Positions 1-8,395 are shown, numbered from the stretch's first letter. The stretch is 64,000 bases of DNA from Mycolicibacterium doricum (GCF_010728155.1 NZ_AP022605.1:1-64000), one strand, 5' to 3'. Translations and numbers: made by a program. Notes: generated from the letters alone by a model not told the origin.

Positions 1-263
1 TTGCGCTCACCAAGTCTCTTGCTCGCGAGATGGCCAGGCACGCTATCAATGTCAACTGTGTGTGCCCGGGGCCCACCGATACTCCGTTATTCCATGCCCA
101 GGCCGATAAGCTAAAAGATGCGTTGATCAAGGCGATTCCGTTTCGGCGGCTTGCGCGCCCAGAGGAGGTGGCTGCGCCCATTGTCTTCTTTGCCTCCGAG
201 GCCGCGTCGTTCATCACCGGTCAGGTGATCAGCGTCAGCGGCGGCCTGACGATGGCTGGGTGA
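1..263 (+). CDS. Short-chain dehydrogenase/reductase, C-terminal part (truncated by window edge)
   Basis: The gene is open at the left edge; about 86 codons remain. The visible part reads ALTKSLAREM, the helix that follows the YxxxK active site in FabG-like SDRs, then NCVCPGPTDTP, the PG segment that closes over the cofactor, and ends with FITGQVISVSGGLTMAG, the usual C-terminus of these NAD(P)-dependent oxidoreductases. The Rossmann glycine motif and catalytic Tyr/Lys lie outside the window, so cofactor and substrate cannot be judged. It converges on the minus-strand catabolic unit. An SDR is part of acyclic-terpene pathways (AtuB/AtuG), which would fit the neighbourhood, but that is inference from position only. 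Confidence 0.85.
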   Translation, partial: ALTKSLAREMARHAINVNCVCPGPTDTPLFHAQADKLKDALIKAIPFRRLARPEEVAAPIVFFASEAASFITGQVISVSGGLTMAG

Positions 264-286
264 ACGGCTCTACACCCTCAATTGCC

Positions 287-311
287 GCAACACATGCCGG
301 CGCAGTGTTGC
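287..311. terminator. Possible hairpin between convergent genes
   Basis: A 7-bp perfect inverted repeat, GCAACAC at 287-293 and GTGTTGC at 305-311 with an 11-nt loop, lies between the SDR stop and the stop of the AtuA-family gene. No T-run follows, as is common in mycobacteria. The stem is short, so this is only a candidate bidirectional terminator. Confidence 0.3.
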
Positions 312-411
312 CAACTGTGGTGGTGCGGCGGTAACGGGCGCCGAGACTTACAACACCAGCGGGTGGCCGGCCCACCGGCAGATCGGTCAAACGCCGGGTC
401 ACCGGCCCTGT

Positions 412-2145
412 TCAGCCCGCGCTGAGCAAGGATTGCGGGATGTCGACGATGCGAGAGCGCAGGTACTCGCCCAAGCCCTTCGCCTGGGGATCGGGCCGGG
501 TCGAGGATGCTACGCCCTCTCCCAACAGCCCGTGCACCACCACGTTGAGCGCACGCAGGTTGGGCAGCTCGAAGCGCTCTATGCGCAGCTGTGCAGCCTC
601 CGGGCCGAGCAGCCCGCGCAGCCGCTCGACGGTGAGGCACTCGCACGCCCAGGCGTAGCCGGCGTCGTCGCGGGCCCAGAGGCCGATGTTGGCGTTACCG
701 CCCTTGTCGCCGGACCGCGCGCCCAGCACCGCGCCCAGTGGCGCGCGGCACGTCGGCTCGGTCGGCGGCGCGGCGGCCGTGCTGCCCGTCACTTTCGCGG
801 CCGGCACGCTACCGGTCGGCGGATCGGCGATCGTCCGGCGCTCACCGTCGGGCAGCACCACGACCTGCGTCACGCTCGACCGGGGCACGGCCGCTGGGCG
901 GTACACGCCGAACGCCGACTCCGACGTGGGTGGCGTGGTGGTGTGGAAGCCCGCGTACCCGGCCAGAGCGATCTCCATGATTGCGCTCGAGAACGCCCGG
1001 CCGACCTTGCGCGGGTCGGTGTCCTTGACCGTGATCCGCAGGTGCGCGCACGCCTGATCGTTGGTGGGGGCGTCCGGTGTGTCGAACCGCAACAACCGGA
1101 CGTCCGTCTCGGCGAAGGAGTCCCGGCCGCCGAGGATGTCGAACAGTTGCTGCTGCGCGAACGCGGCCTTCGCCTCTATGTCCAAGCCGGTGAGCACCAT
1201 CGTCATGGTGTTCCGGTAGCCCCCGACCTCGTTCAGCGCCACCTTGAGCGTCTCCGGTGGCGGGCTGCCGGTGACACCCGTGATCGCCACCCGGTGCTCG
1301 GCCTGCTGGGCCAGAGAGATTGTGTCGAAGTGAGCGACCACGTCGGGCCCCAGATAGGCGGGCTCGGCGATCTCGTAGAGCAGCTGGGCGGTGACCGTAC
1401 CCACCGACACCAGCCCCCCGGTGTCGGCGTGCTTGGTGATCACTGACGAGCCGTCGGCCGCGACCTCCGCGATCGGGAAGCCTGGATAGCGCCGGTCGGT
1501 GATCTCGTCGAGGAAGGCGTAGTTGCCGCCGGTGGCCTGTGGTCCGCATTCGATGACGTGTCCGGCCACGACGGCACCGGCGAGCCGGTCCCAGTCGGTG
1601 CGCTCCCACCCGTGCCACCAGGCGGCCGGGCCGACGACCAGCGAGGCGTCTGTCACACGTCCGGTGACGACGACGTCGGCGCCCGCACCCAGCGCTTCGG
1701 CGATACCCCAGCCCCCGAGGTACGCGTTGGCCGAGACCGGCTTGACCTCACCGAGCGGAGGCGTGATCGCGGCGAGGTTCCCGCGCAGGTCGTCACCCTC
1801 GACGTGGGCGATCCGGACGGTGATACCGAGCCGGTCCGCAAGCTCGCGCAATTTGACGGCCAGCCCGGCGGGGTTGAGCCCACCGGCGTTGGCGACGATC
1901 TTGATACCGCGGTCGGAACAGGTGCCCAACACCTGCTCCATCTGGGTCAGGAACGTGCGCGCGTAGCCGCCCGCGGGATCCTTCGCCTGGGCCTTCGCCA
2001 GGATGAGCATCGTCAGCTCAGCGAGGTAGTCGCCGCAGAGCACGTCGATGCTCTCGCCCGCTCCGCCCTCGACCATCTCCCGCGCCGCGGCGATCCGGTC
2101 GCCGTAGAAGCCCGAGCAATTGCCGATGCGTACCGGGTCCCTCAC
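412..2145 (-). CDS. AtuA-family protein (acyclic terpene utilisation, DUF1446)
   Basis: A 577-residue protein beginning VRDPVRIGNCSGFYGDR. The N-terminal 430 residues match the AtuA/DUF1446 fold family (GNCSGFYGDR, CGDYLAELTM, VANAGGLNP, GRVTDASLVV). The last ~100 residues (LGAVLGARSGDKGGNANIGL onward) are the small domain fused to it in actinobacteria. The GTG start at 2145 follows GGAGGTG at 5-6 nt and overlaps the preceding gene's stop by 4 bp (GTGA); the longer in-frame reading has no ribosome site. AtuA is required for citronellol/geraniol growth in Pseudomonas but its biochemical role is not established. It is the last gene of unit A and supports a branched or isoprenoid acyl-CoA substrate for the island. 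Confidence 0.88.
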   Translation of the reverse strand: MRDPVRIGNCSGFYGDRIAAAREMVEGGAGESIDVLCGDYLAELTMLILAKAQAKDPAGGYARTFLTQMEQVLGTCSDRGIKIVANAGGLNPAGLAVKLRELADRLGITVRIAHVEGDDLRGNLAAITPPLGEVKPVSANAYLGGWGIAEALGAGADVVVTGRVTDASLVVGPAAWWHGWERTDWDRLAGAVVAGHVIECGPQATGGNYAFLDEITDRRYPGFPIAEVAADGSSVITKHADTGGLVSVGTVTAQLLYEIAEPAYLGPDVVAHFDTISLAQQAEHRVAITGVTGSPPPETLKVALNEVGGYRNTMTMVLTGLDIEAKAAFAQQQLFDILGGRDSFAETDVRLLRFDTPDAPTNDQACAHLRITVKDTDPRKVGRAFSSAIMEIALAGYAGFHTTTPPTSESAFGVYRPAAVPRSSVTQVVVLPDGERRTIADPPTGSVPAAKVTGSTAAAPPTEPTCRAPLGAVLGARSGDKGGNANIGLWARDDAGYAWACECLTVERLRGLLGPEAAQLRIERFELPNLRALNVVVHGLLGEGVASSTRPDPQAKGLGEYLRSRIVDIPQSLLSAG

Positions 2146-2954
2146 AAAACACCTCCGTCGAACTGTCCTGCGGTGCGCCCGCCACCGGGTGGTCCGGCGA
2201 AGGCCTGCGCGATGGAGAGCCACTGGTCGGCGAGCGGACCGGTGACTTGCAGCGCGGTGTCGTCGCGATGCCTGCGCTGGGTGACGAGCAGGCAGAAATC
2301 ATGCGCTGTGCCGGTGACCCGGTTGGGCACGCCGTCGGGGCCCCACGTCCATAGCGTGCCATCCGGTGCGGTGAGCTCGACGCGGACGGGCTCCTCGGGC
2401 ACCTGCAGGCCGTTGGCCAGGTAGCTGAACGCCCGCGCTCCCACGCCGATGTGCGCGACGTGGCGCAACCGGGCCGAGGGCACACGGGTCACTCCCAGCG
2501 CGTCGGCGACGTCCTGACCGTGCGCCCAGGTCTCCATGATCCGCGCGGTCAGCGAGGATGCCGCGCTCATGGGGAGGCCGAACCACGGCACCCGCACTGA
2601 GGGGTCGATCGTGGCGAAGGCAGCGACGAGGGCCCGGCGGGCGCGGTCGAACCAGGACAGCAGCTCGGCTCCCGGCATCGACCGGTAGCGCTCGGCGATG
2701 GTGTCCGGGGAAATCTGGCCGTCGGCCAGCATGGGCAGCATCTCGGCCGTGAACCCCTCGGGGTCGGTGGCTGACCGCACCGCGACGTCGTCGAAGAACG
2801 CAAGATGGCTGATCTGATCGCGGACCGCCCAGCCTGTCGCCGGGGTCGGAGCGTCCCACCCGGCCGGGCCGTCGGGCAGCTCGGCGATCAGCAACCTCAG
2901 CTCGGCCGTTTCCGCCTCGATATCGGTGATCAAGGACTCCATCGTCACGGCCAC
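2142..2954 (-). CDS. TIGR03084-type metal-binding protein (maleylpyruvate isomerase/DinB-like fold)
   Basis: About 270 residues. The N-terminal half has the four-helix DinB/mycothiol-dependent maleylpyruvate isomerase pattern with candidate metal ligands in QISHLAFFDD and ETWAHGQDVADAL (the HxxxD motif). The C-terminal half (ELTAPDGTLWTWGPDG, VTGTAHDFCLLVTQRR) is the SCP2-like extension usual in this family. The GTG at 2954 is chosen because GGAAGGG lies 9 nt upstream; an ATG at 2942 is the alternative. The gene overlaps AtuA by 4 bp and starts 2 bp after the crotonase stop, so the three are probably co-translated. The reaction is unknown; members often use mycothiol, which fits an actinobacterium. 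Confidence 0.82.
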   Translation of the reverse strand: MAVTMESLITDIEAETAELRLLIAELPDGPAGWDAPTPATGWAVRDQISHLAFFDDVAVRSATDPEGFTAEMLPMLADGQISPDTIAERYRSMPGAELLSWFDRARRALVAAFATIDPSVRVPWFGLPMSAASSLTARIMETWAHGQDVADALGVTRVPSARLRHVAHIGVGARAFSYLANGLQVPEEPVRVELTAPDGTLWTWGPDGVPNRVTGTAHDFCLLVTQRRHRDDTALQVTGPLADQWLSIAQAFAGPPGGGRTAGQFDGGVL

Positions 2955-2956
2955 GG

Positions 2957-3724
2957 CTAACGTCCCTTCCAGACCGGTGTGCGCTTCTCGCGGAAGGCAG
3001 CGGGACCCTCTTGCGCGTCCGCGCTGAGGTACACCGGCTCCCATATCTGGTCGGCGAGGTCGTAGGCCTCCGTCAGGGGGTGCTCTGCGGAGAGGTACAC
3101 CGTCTTCTTCGCCGCGAGTACGGACAGCGGTGCGTTGGAAGCGATCCGCAGGGCGATCTGCTGCGTTCGTGCCCGAAGCTCGGCTGCGGGCACGACCTCG
3201 TTCACCATGCCGACCTCGCGGGCGCGCTCGGCAGAGATCGGGTCGCCGGTCATCAAAATCTGCAGCGCAATCCGCGGCGGCAGCAGCCACGACAGCGGTG
3301 CAGCCCACGGCGAGCCGCGACCTACCTTGACCTCGCTGACCGCGAACGTGGCGTGCTCGGCCGCGACGACGAGGTCACACTGCTGGGCCAGCAGGAATCC
3401 GCCGGCGAAGGCGACGCCGTTCACCGCGGCAATAGTCGGCTTGACCACCTCGATGTTGCGCCCGAACTGCGGCGCGAAGTCTGGTGGCGGAACCGTGAGC
3501 GCGGTCTCCGCCATCTCTTTGAGGTCCCCGCCGGCGCAGAAGGCCTTGTCGCCGGCCCCGGTCAGCACCAGAACCTTGGCGGAGTCGTCGGCGTTGAAGC
3601 GGTGAACGGTGTCGAACAGTCCCTGCCGGACCGCCCCGTTGAGCGCGTTCCGCGCCTCGGGGCGATTGATCGTCAACCAGGCCACCCCGTCGACGACCTC
3701 GTAGGTGATCGCTTCCTCGCTCAT
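2957..3724 (-). CDS. Enoyl-CoA hydratase/isomerase (crotonase) family protein
   Basis: 255 residues from the ATG at 3724 (MSEEAITYEVV), preceded by GGACGGGG. Crotonase landmarks are present: WLTINRPEARNAL, the first oxyanion loop KAFCAGGDLKEM, and the second NGVAFAGGFLLAQQCD. The position equal to Glu144 of rat crotonase is Leu (GGFLLAQQ), while the Glu164 equivalent is kept (FAVSEVKVG). Loss of one acid/base suggests an isomerase, dehydratase or specialised hydratase (AtuE-like) rather than a standard enoyl-CoA hydratase. It lies in unit A between an acyl-CoA ligase and the TIGR03084 gene. A 190-bp gap to the ligase could hold a secondary promoter. Confidence 0.87.
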   Translation of the reverse strand: MSEEAITYEVVDGVAWLTINRPEARNALNGAVRQGLFDTVHRFNADDSAKVLVLTGAGDKAFCAGGDLKEMAETALTVPPPDFAPQFGRNIEVVKPTIAAVNGVAFAGGFLLAQQCDLVVAAEHATFAVSEVKVGRGSPWAAPLSWLLPPRIALQILMTGDPISAERAREVGMVNEVVPAAELRARTQQIALRIASNAPLSVLAAKKTVYLSAEHPLTEAYDLADQIWEPVYLSADAQEGPAAFREKRTPVWKGR

Positions 3725-3914
3725 CAATCCCCGTCCTGATCGGCACCCGCCCTCCCGATGTGAGGGCTCGTTCACTCGCAGTACGTTACCCGGCAGGTTC
3801 TCATGATGACCAGAAACGAGCGTCGACTGGTCTTACTCGATGCTCAACCTCGATGCTCAACGTCTTCCACGACGAGGCCCGCGCACGCCGAAGTGGCCGT
3901 CCGTAACCGGTGCG

Positions 3915-5516
3915 TCAGCTCTCGAAGTGGCTGCGGTAGCGCTCGCGAAGCACGTTCTTCTGGATCTTGCCGGTGGCCGTGTGCGGCATGGCGTCGGTGA
4001 ACAGCACGGCTTTGGGTACCTTGAACCCCGACAGCCGGGTGCGGGCGGCGGCGATCAGGTCCCCTTCGGTCAGCACGACCCCCGGCTTCGGTGTCACGAT
4101 GGCGGTGATCGCCTCCGACCACCGCTGGTGGGGGAGCCCGATCACCGCCACCTCCTGGATTAGTGGCTCCACCTCGTAGAGTGCCTTCTCCACCTCGACG
4201 GACGCGACGTTTTCACCGCCGGACTTGATCACGTCCTTCTTGCGGTCAGCGAACCAGAGCAGCCCGTCACCGTCGAAACGCCCCACATCGCCGGAGTGGA
4301 ACCAGCCGTGCGCGAACGCCTCTGTCGTGGCCTCCGGGTCACGCAGATATCCCTCCATGGCGTGCGGGCCGCGGTAGACGATCTCGCCGGTCTCCCCGGT
4401 CGGCAGCAGGTGGCCGTCGTCGTCCATGATCCCGACCTGGACGTTGGGCACGGGCAGGCCGACCGACCCGGCGTGGCTGAGCTGGTACTCCGGTGGGAAC
4501 ACCGTGGTGAGCGGGCTCATTTCGGTCTGGCCGAAGCCCAACGCGAAGTCACAGCCGAACGCCTCGATTGCCCGGCGCAGGTCGGTGTCGGGCATCGGCG
4601 CCATCGCGTAGAGCGCCAGCCGCAGCGTGGACACATCGCGCTTGTCGATGTCGGGGTGGTCCATCAACGCGCGGTACATCATCGGCAGCCCGAAAATTTG
4701 AGTGATCCGCTCGGTCTCGATCGTTGCCAGCAGGGCGGCCGGGTCGAACGCCCGCATCAGTACCAGCGTGCCGCCCATGTAGAGCAGCCCGGTGGTGAAG
4801 CCGTTGAGCTGTGCGGTGTGGAACAGCGGCATCATCGCGACTGCGCGCTCGTCGCCGTTGATGCCGAGCACAAGTGGACCGTTCAGCGATTCGATGTAGA
4901 CAGCGACGTGGCTGCTCACCACCCCCTTCGGGGCCGATGTGGTACCGCTGGTGTAGAGGTAGCTGATCGGATCGCGGTCGCCCACCAGACACTCGGGCTC
5001 AGTGGTCGCGGCGCCGCCGACGAAGGAGGCGAGGTCCTGCCACCGGCCCGTCGCCCCCGGCTCCCACGAAGCGTCGGTGCCCGGTGCCACGATCACGTCG
5101 GTCACCGTGGCATTGCCGAGCCGCATCAGGGCTGCGGTGACAAGCTCGGCGAGCTGGCTCTCTACCACCACTCCGCGGGCCCGTGAATGCTCCAGGACAT
5201 AGCTCACCTCGCGAGGGCCCCAGGCCAGGTTGACCGGGACGCACACGACGCCGGTCTTGGCGCAGGCGAAGTAGGTGGTCAGGAACTCGACGCTGTTGCC
5301 GCTGGCCAAGGCCAGGACGTCGCCGCGCTGGTAACCCGCCGCGAGCAGCGCATGGGACAGGCGGTTGACTTCGTCGTTCAACGCGCGGTAGGTGAACCTG
5401 CGGGCGCCGTCGATGACGGCTTCGTGGTCCGGTCGGCGCCACGCCGCCCGGGTCAGCATGTCGCCGACATTGACCCGGGTGACGATGTTGGCGTCCAGGT
5501 CGTAATCCGTGGGCAC
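3915..5516 (-). CDS. Acyl-CoA synthetase (FadD-type, AMP-forming)
   Basis: An ANL-superfamily ligase of about 533 residues that activates a carboxylic acid to its CoA thioester through an acyl-adenylate. The P-loop is YLYTSGTTSAPKGVV; the A5-type motif is GFGQTEMSPL, the hinge/A8 region WFHSGDVGRFDGDGLLWFADRKKDVIKSGGENV, and the catalytic A10 Lys is in TATGKIQKNVL. The GTG at 5516 (VPTDYDLDANIV) has GAGAGG 6 nt upstream, better than the earlier GTG at 5549, which directly follows the DUF35 stop. It resembles AtuH-type ligases by context, following the thiolase/DUF35 pair in unit A. Chain specificity cannot be read from sequence. Confidence 0.93.
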   Translation of the reverse strand: MPTDYDLDANIVTRVNVGDMLTRAAWRRPDHEAVIDGARRFTYRALNDEVNRLSHALLAAGYQRGDVLALASGNSVEFLTTYFACAKTGVVCVPVNLAWGPREVSYVLEHSRARGVVVESQLAELVTAALMRLGNATVTDVIVAPGTDASWEPGATGRWQDLASFVGGAATTEPECLVGDRDPISYLYTSGTTSAPKGVVSSHVAVYIESLNGPLVLGINGDERAVAMMPLFHTAQLNGFTTGLLYMGGTLVLMRAFDPAALLATIETERITQIFGLPMMYRALMDHPDIDKRDVSTLRLALYAMAPMPDTDLRRAIEAFGCDFALGFGQTEMSPLTTVFPPEYQLSHAGSVGLPVPNVQVGIMDDDGHLLPTGETGEIVYRGPHAMEGYLRDPEATTEAFAHGWFHSGDVGRFDGDGLLWFADRKKDVIKSGGENVASVEVEKALYEVEPLIQEVAVIGLPHQRWSEAITAIVTPKPGVVLTEGDLIAAARTRLSGFKVPKAVLFTDAMPHTATGKIQKNVLRERYRSHFES

Positions 5517-5549
5517 GGCGGTCCTCTCGTCGGATCGGTTCAGGACCAC

Positions 5550-5975
5550 TCAGGCAGGGACGAATCGAACGATGCCGATGTCACCGACACGCTCGAACGC
5601 CGCGCGCACCGCCATCCCCGCCACCACTGTGGTGGGGTCGCAGTCCTCCACGGTGGAGAGCATCTGCGGGCCCTCGGCCAGGCGGACCACGACGACCGGG
5701 TAGGGCGCCGATCGGGGTAGGTCGTTCCACGGGGGACGGCTGACGAGCGCGGCGACGAGCACGGTCGCGTTGCCGGACAGTTCGGTCCACGTCAGCTCGG
5801 CGGAGTGGCAGCGGGGACAGAACGGGCGCGGGTAGTGGAACAGCAGCCCGCACGCGGTGCACTCGCGGACGGCGAGGCGGCCCCGGGCTGCGGCCTCGAA
5901 GTGGCCGCGGTTGACCTCGTCGATGCGGGGTAGTACCGCCGGATCGGCCAACCCCTCCAGGTAGGTAGCGGTCAC
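5550..5975 (-). CDS. DUF35 OB-fold/zinc-ribbon protein
   Basis: About 141 residues. The N-terminal helix (HFEAAARGRLAVREC) is followed by a rubredoxin-like zinc ribbon with CTACG and CPRCHS, then the OB-fold domain (TVLVAALVSRPPWNDLPRSAPYPVVVVRLAEG). The likely start is GTG 5975, with GGAG 8 nt upstream. DUF35 proteins pair with thiolase-fold enzymes: in steroid side-chain degradation the DUF35 domain of ChsH2 binds the aldolase Ltp2. Here the gene sits immediately after a Cys-less thiolase homologue, so a heteromeric complex is a reasonable inference. Between them is a 13-codon reading frame that overlaps both genes. Confidence 0.88.
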   Translation of the reverse strand: MTATYLEGLADPAVLPRIDEVNRGHFEAAARGRLAVRECTACGLLFHYPRPFCPRCHSAELTWTELSGNATVLVAALVSRPPWNDLPRSAPYPVVVVRLAEGPQMLSTVEDCDPTTVVAGMAVRAAFERVGDIGIVRFVPA

Positions 5976-6013
5976 GACGCCGTCTCCGCGAAGTTGGTTG
6001 TCTCGGTGGTCAT
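5972..6013 (-). other. 13-codon reading frame linking the thiolase and DUF35 genes
   Basis: An ATG at 6013 overlaps the thiolase stop (ATGA) and opens MTTETTNFAETAS; its stop overlaps the DUF35 GTG start (GTGA). It therefore bridges the gap by two 4-bp overlaps. It could be a coupling peptide that carries ribosomes from one gene to the next, or the original N-terminus of the DUF35 protein separated by a frameshift. No function is claimed. Confidence 0.4.
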
Positions 6014-7176
6014 GATCCCTCCAGGATGACGGTGACGTGGCTGCAGAGCATGGAACCGTAGGCGTGGACCACCCCGAGGTCGGCCTGCTCGACCTGGATG
6101 CCGGCGGCACGGCCGGTCATCTGCTGGTAAGCCTCCAGTATCCCGCAGATGCCCGAGGCCGTCCCGGAGTGGCCGAAACGCAGCAGCCCGCCGTTGGTGT
6201 TCACCGGCAGCCGCCCGCCGGGACGGGTGGCGCCCTCCCGGTAGAGCTCGACGGCTTTGCCGCGATCGGCGAGGCCGAGCTCCTCGAGCAGCATCAGCGG
6301 GTTGGAGCTGAACGCGTCGTAGAGCTGCGCGAGCTGGATGTCGGCGGGGGCAATGCCGGCCTGGGCGAAGGCGGTGGCGCCGGAGCGCACCGCGCCGGTG
6401 CGCGAGAGATCGGGCATCGAGGTGAGGAACCCGTGTGTATGGCCCTCCCCGATGCCGACCACGTGAACCGGTCGGTGCGGCAGGCTTGCGGCCCGATCCG
6501 GCGAGACGACGACGAAGGCGCCGCCACCCTCGCACGGAATGGAGCAGTCGAGGTAGCCGAACGGACCGGCGATGTGCCGCGCATCAAGCACCTGCTCGAC
6601 GGTGAACCTCCCGGCTCCGGCGCCGATGGCAGTCGGATGCGCCAACGCCCATTCCTGCTGGGCGACCACGGCCTCGGCGAACACCTCGCGGCTCTGCCCG
6701 ACGTCGTCGAGCCACGCCTGGGCGATCAACCCGTAGAGGGTCGGAATGGACGGCGCGTAGGGAAGCTCGTAATCCGGATGGCAGGTCATCGTCATCAGAC
6801 GCCTGCCGACGTCGCGGATCGGCGGGAATACCCCGGCCGACACGCACAGGACTGCCGAACACTGGCCGGACTGGATTGCCCGCGTCGCGACGCCGAGCAT
6901 GGCGAGGTGGCTCCCGCCGCCCAGCTGGACACCGAGTTGCAACCCGAGCTCGTGGAGCCCGAGAGAGTCCTGGATCTCCTCGGACAGGAACGTGTGCTCG
7001 ATGGACTCGCCCATCATCGAGCCCACGCAGATCAGGCCGTCGACGTCAGAGGCCTCCATCTCCGCATCGCCCAGGGCGGCGACGGCCGACTCGAGGTGCA
7101 GGTCCAGGAAGGGGCGGTCAAGACGGCCGGGGGTGACCTCCGAGAATCCGGCAAGCGTCGCGAGTGGTGCTGGCAT
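6010..7176 (-). CDS. Thiolase-fold protein lacking the nucleophilic Cys (Ltp2-like, candidate retro-aldolase)
   Basis: 388 residues with the thiolase superfamily fold (LDLHLESAVAALGDA; DVDGLICVG). Where thiolases have the acylated Cys near residue 89 this protein has Ser (QLGGGSHLAML, Ser89), and the GHP motif is GHSG (His336). A YDAF motif (Tyr286-Asp287) occupies the place of the catalytic His region. Ltp2, the steroid side-chain aldolase, is a thiolase homologue that uses tyrosines and partners a DUF35 domain; the adjoining DUF35 gene fits that model. A thiolytic role is unlikely. The ATG has no Shine-Dalgarno, and a TAACGT -10 ends 8 nt upstream, so the mRNA is probably leaderless. First gene of unit A. 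Confidence 0.85.
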   Translation of the reverse strand: MPAPLATLAGFSEVTPGRLDRPFLDLHLESAVAALGDAEMEASDVDGLICVGSMMGESIEHTFLSEEIQDSLGLHELGLQLGVQLGGGSHLAMLGVATRAIQSGQCSAVLCVSAGVFPPIRDVGRRLMTMTCHPDYELPYAPSIPTLYGLIAQAWLDDVGQSREVFAEAVVAQQEWALAHPTAIGAGAGRFTVEQVLDARHIAGPFGYLDCSIPCEGGGAFVVVSPDRAASLPHRPVHVVGIGEGHTHGFLTSMPDLSRTGAVRSGATAFAQAGIAPADIQLAQLYDAFSSNPLMLLEELGLADRGKAVELYREGATRPGGRLPVNTNGGLLRFGHSGTASGICGILEAYQQMTGRAAGIQVEQADLGVVHAYGSMLCSHVTVILEGS

Positions 7177-7184
7177 GGGTCGAA

Positions 7185-7202
7185 ACGTTAGCAGTGACTA
7201 AC
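7185..7202 (-). promoter_or_regulatory. Unit A promoter: TAACGT -10 overlapped by GTTAG-N6-CTAAC operator
   Basis: The 16-bp inverted repeat GTTAGCAGTGACTAAC occupies 7187-7202. Read on the minus strand, one arm merges into TAACGT (7185-7190), a TANNNT -10 hexamer ending 8 nt before the thiolase ATG, as expected for leaderless transcription. The same arrangement recurs at 16238-16255 ahead of the carboxylase, with 18 of 21 positions identical across the wider element. A repressor bound here would occlude RNA polymerase; TetR-type regulators bind such sites, but no regulator gene is in the window. Confidence 0.72.
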
Positions 7203-7285
7203 ATCGCCGGCCAGTGAATCGCGGGGATCGCCACCATCTCCATCACCGACGTCCGTCATTGCGCGTCGAGTTCTGCTGAGCACAC

Positions 7286-7723
7286 CTATCCGGTCGGGAG
7301 CTGCAGAGTCGCCTCGCTAGGCACGCACGGCCCCTCCTCGCTGGAGACCATGAGCTCCAGGTCGATCAGGCCCGTGCCGTCCACCTCCCGCTTGCCGATG
7401 ACGTGCCCGGTGAGGGTCGCGGTCTGTCCCGGGTAGATCGACCTGATCATCGAGATCTTGCGACGGCGCAGCAGCGCATCCGGACCGGCCCAGTCGCCGA
7501 GGCCGCGGTCGATGAAGCCGTGGAAGAACAGTGTCGACAGGTAGATCGTCCGCTGGCCCTGGCTGCGCGCGTACTCGGGGTCGTGGTGACCAGGGAACCA
7601 GTCCCAGGTGGACGCCGCATTCATGCAGACCCGCTTGTAAGTGACCGGGATCGAGACCGGGGTGATTTCGTCGCCGACCGCGACGTCGTCGAACCGGAGT
7701 CCCGCCGTCGGGGTGCTGGTCAT
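7286..7723 (-). CDS. MaoC/hot-dog acyl-CoA dehydratase-like protein (second subunit)
   Basis: 145 residues from ATG 7723, overlapping the upstream gene's stop (ATGA). The hot-dog fold is suggested by LRFDDVAVGDEITPVSIPVTYKR at the N-terminus, then a long helix region and SMIRSIYPGQTATLTGHVIGK. The hydratase-2 type D-x4-H signature is approximated by TWDWFPGHHDPEYA, with FFHGFIDRGLGDW following. It is coupled to a second hot-dog gene directly upstream, the arrangement seen for heteromeric MaoC hydratases such as ChsH1/ChsH2 of cholesterol catabolism. The inferred role is hydration of an enoyl-CoA made by the acyl-CoA dehydrogenase of the same unit. Confidence 0.78.
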   Translation of the reverse strand: MTSTPTAGLRFDDVAVGDEITPVSIPVTYKRVCMNAASTWDWFPGHHDPEYARSQGQRTIYLSTLFFHGFIDRGLGDWAGPDALLRRRKISMIRSIYPGQTATLTGHVIGKREVDGTGLIDLELMVSSEEGPCVPSEATLQLPTG

Positions 7724-8265
7724 GGCTGCTCCTCGGTTCGGCCCATGTCGTCGCCGTTGGTGATGTCGTACCGGAACAGCACGTTGGTGTTGCGCGCGAT
7801 GACCTCGTCGTGCTGGTCGCCGTAGGTGGTCAGAGAGGTGATGAACACCCCGGTGCCGAGCCGGGTGGTCTTCTCCGGCGAGACCGAGACGATCTCGTCG
7901 ACGGTCCACACGTGGTCGCCGATCCGTGGCCGGCGTTCCAGCTCGGTGGTGGTGGAGGCATTGATGATGTGATGACCTGGCAACGGCACGCTGAACGCGA
8001 ACAGCGAGTCCTCGCGGTGGAGGTGCTCGGGCGCCCATTGGGGGTTGAAGCCCAGCGTCATCAACAAACCCGGCGGGCACTCGTCGCCCTCCCAGTACCG
8101 GGGGTTCCCGTCCTCCACCAGTGAGCAGTAGTAAAGCACCATCGAGCGGTCGATCGGAAACCAGGCCTGCTTACGCGGCGAGGTGCGACCGGCCCAGGCC
8201 CGGCCCTCCTCAAGGGTCCCGAAGGCCATCCCGAGACCGGTGACGTCGGTGGTCGATGTGCCCAC
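7720..8265 (-). CDS. MaoC-like N-terminal (FAS1-type) dehydratase-domain protein (first subunit)
   Basis: About 181 residues. It matches the FAS1_DH/MaoC-N domain: FPIDRSMVLYYCSLVEDGNPRYWEGDECPPGLLMTL is the substrate-side half, followed by the hot-dog strand set ERRPRIGDHVWTVDEIVSVSPEK. The GTG at 8265 (VGTSTTDVTG) has AAAGGA 5 nt upstream; an ATG five codons earlier overlaps that site and is less likely. It overlaps the next MaoC gene by 4 bp, suggesting a stoichiometric heteromer in which one subunit carries the catalytic Asp/His and the other shapes the pocket. Last pair of unit B. Confidence 0.8.
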   Translation of the reverse strand: MGTSTTDVTGLGMAFGTLEEGRAWAGRTSPRKQAWFPIDRSMVLYYCSLVEDGNPRYWEGDECPPGLLMTLGFNPQWAPEHLHREDSLFAFSVPLPGHHIINASTTTELERRPRIGDHVWTVDEIVSVSPEKTTRLGTGVFITSLTTYGDQHDEVIARNTNVLFRYDITNGDDMGRTEEQP

Positions 8266-8395
8266 GGTCGTCCTTTCCATCGATGGTGCGGTCCGGCTGG
8301 AGAACGCGCGAACTCCTCGTCGTGGTGGATCAGGCTGCAGCCCCCGTCGCGTGAGCGTACCGGACGATGTGGGGGCTGGTCAGCGGCCACGCCGC

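Noticed and set aside
3760..3810. TAACGT with weak similarity to the shared operator, between the ligase and crotonase genes of unit A
   Set aside because: Only about half of the positions match and the GTTAG arm is missing; possibly a plain -10 element but not a second operator.
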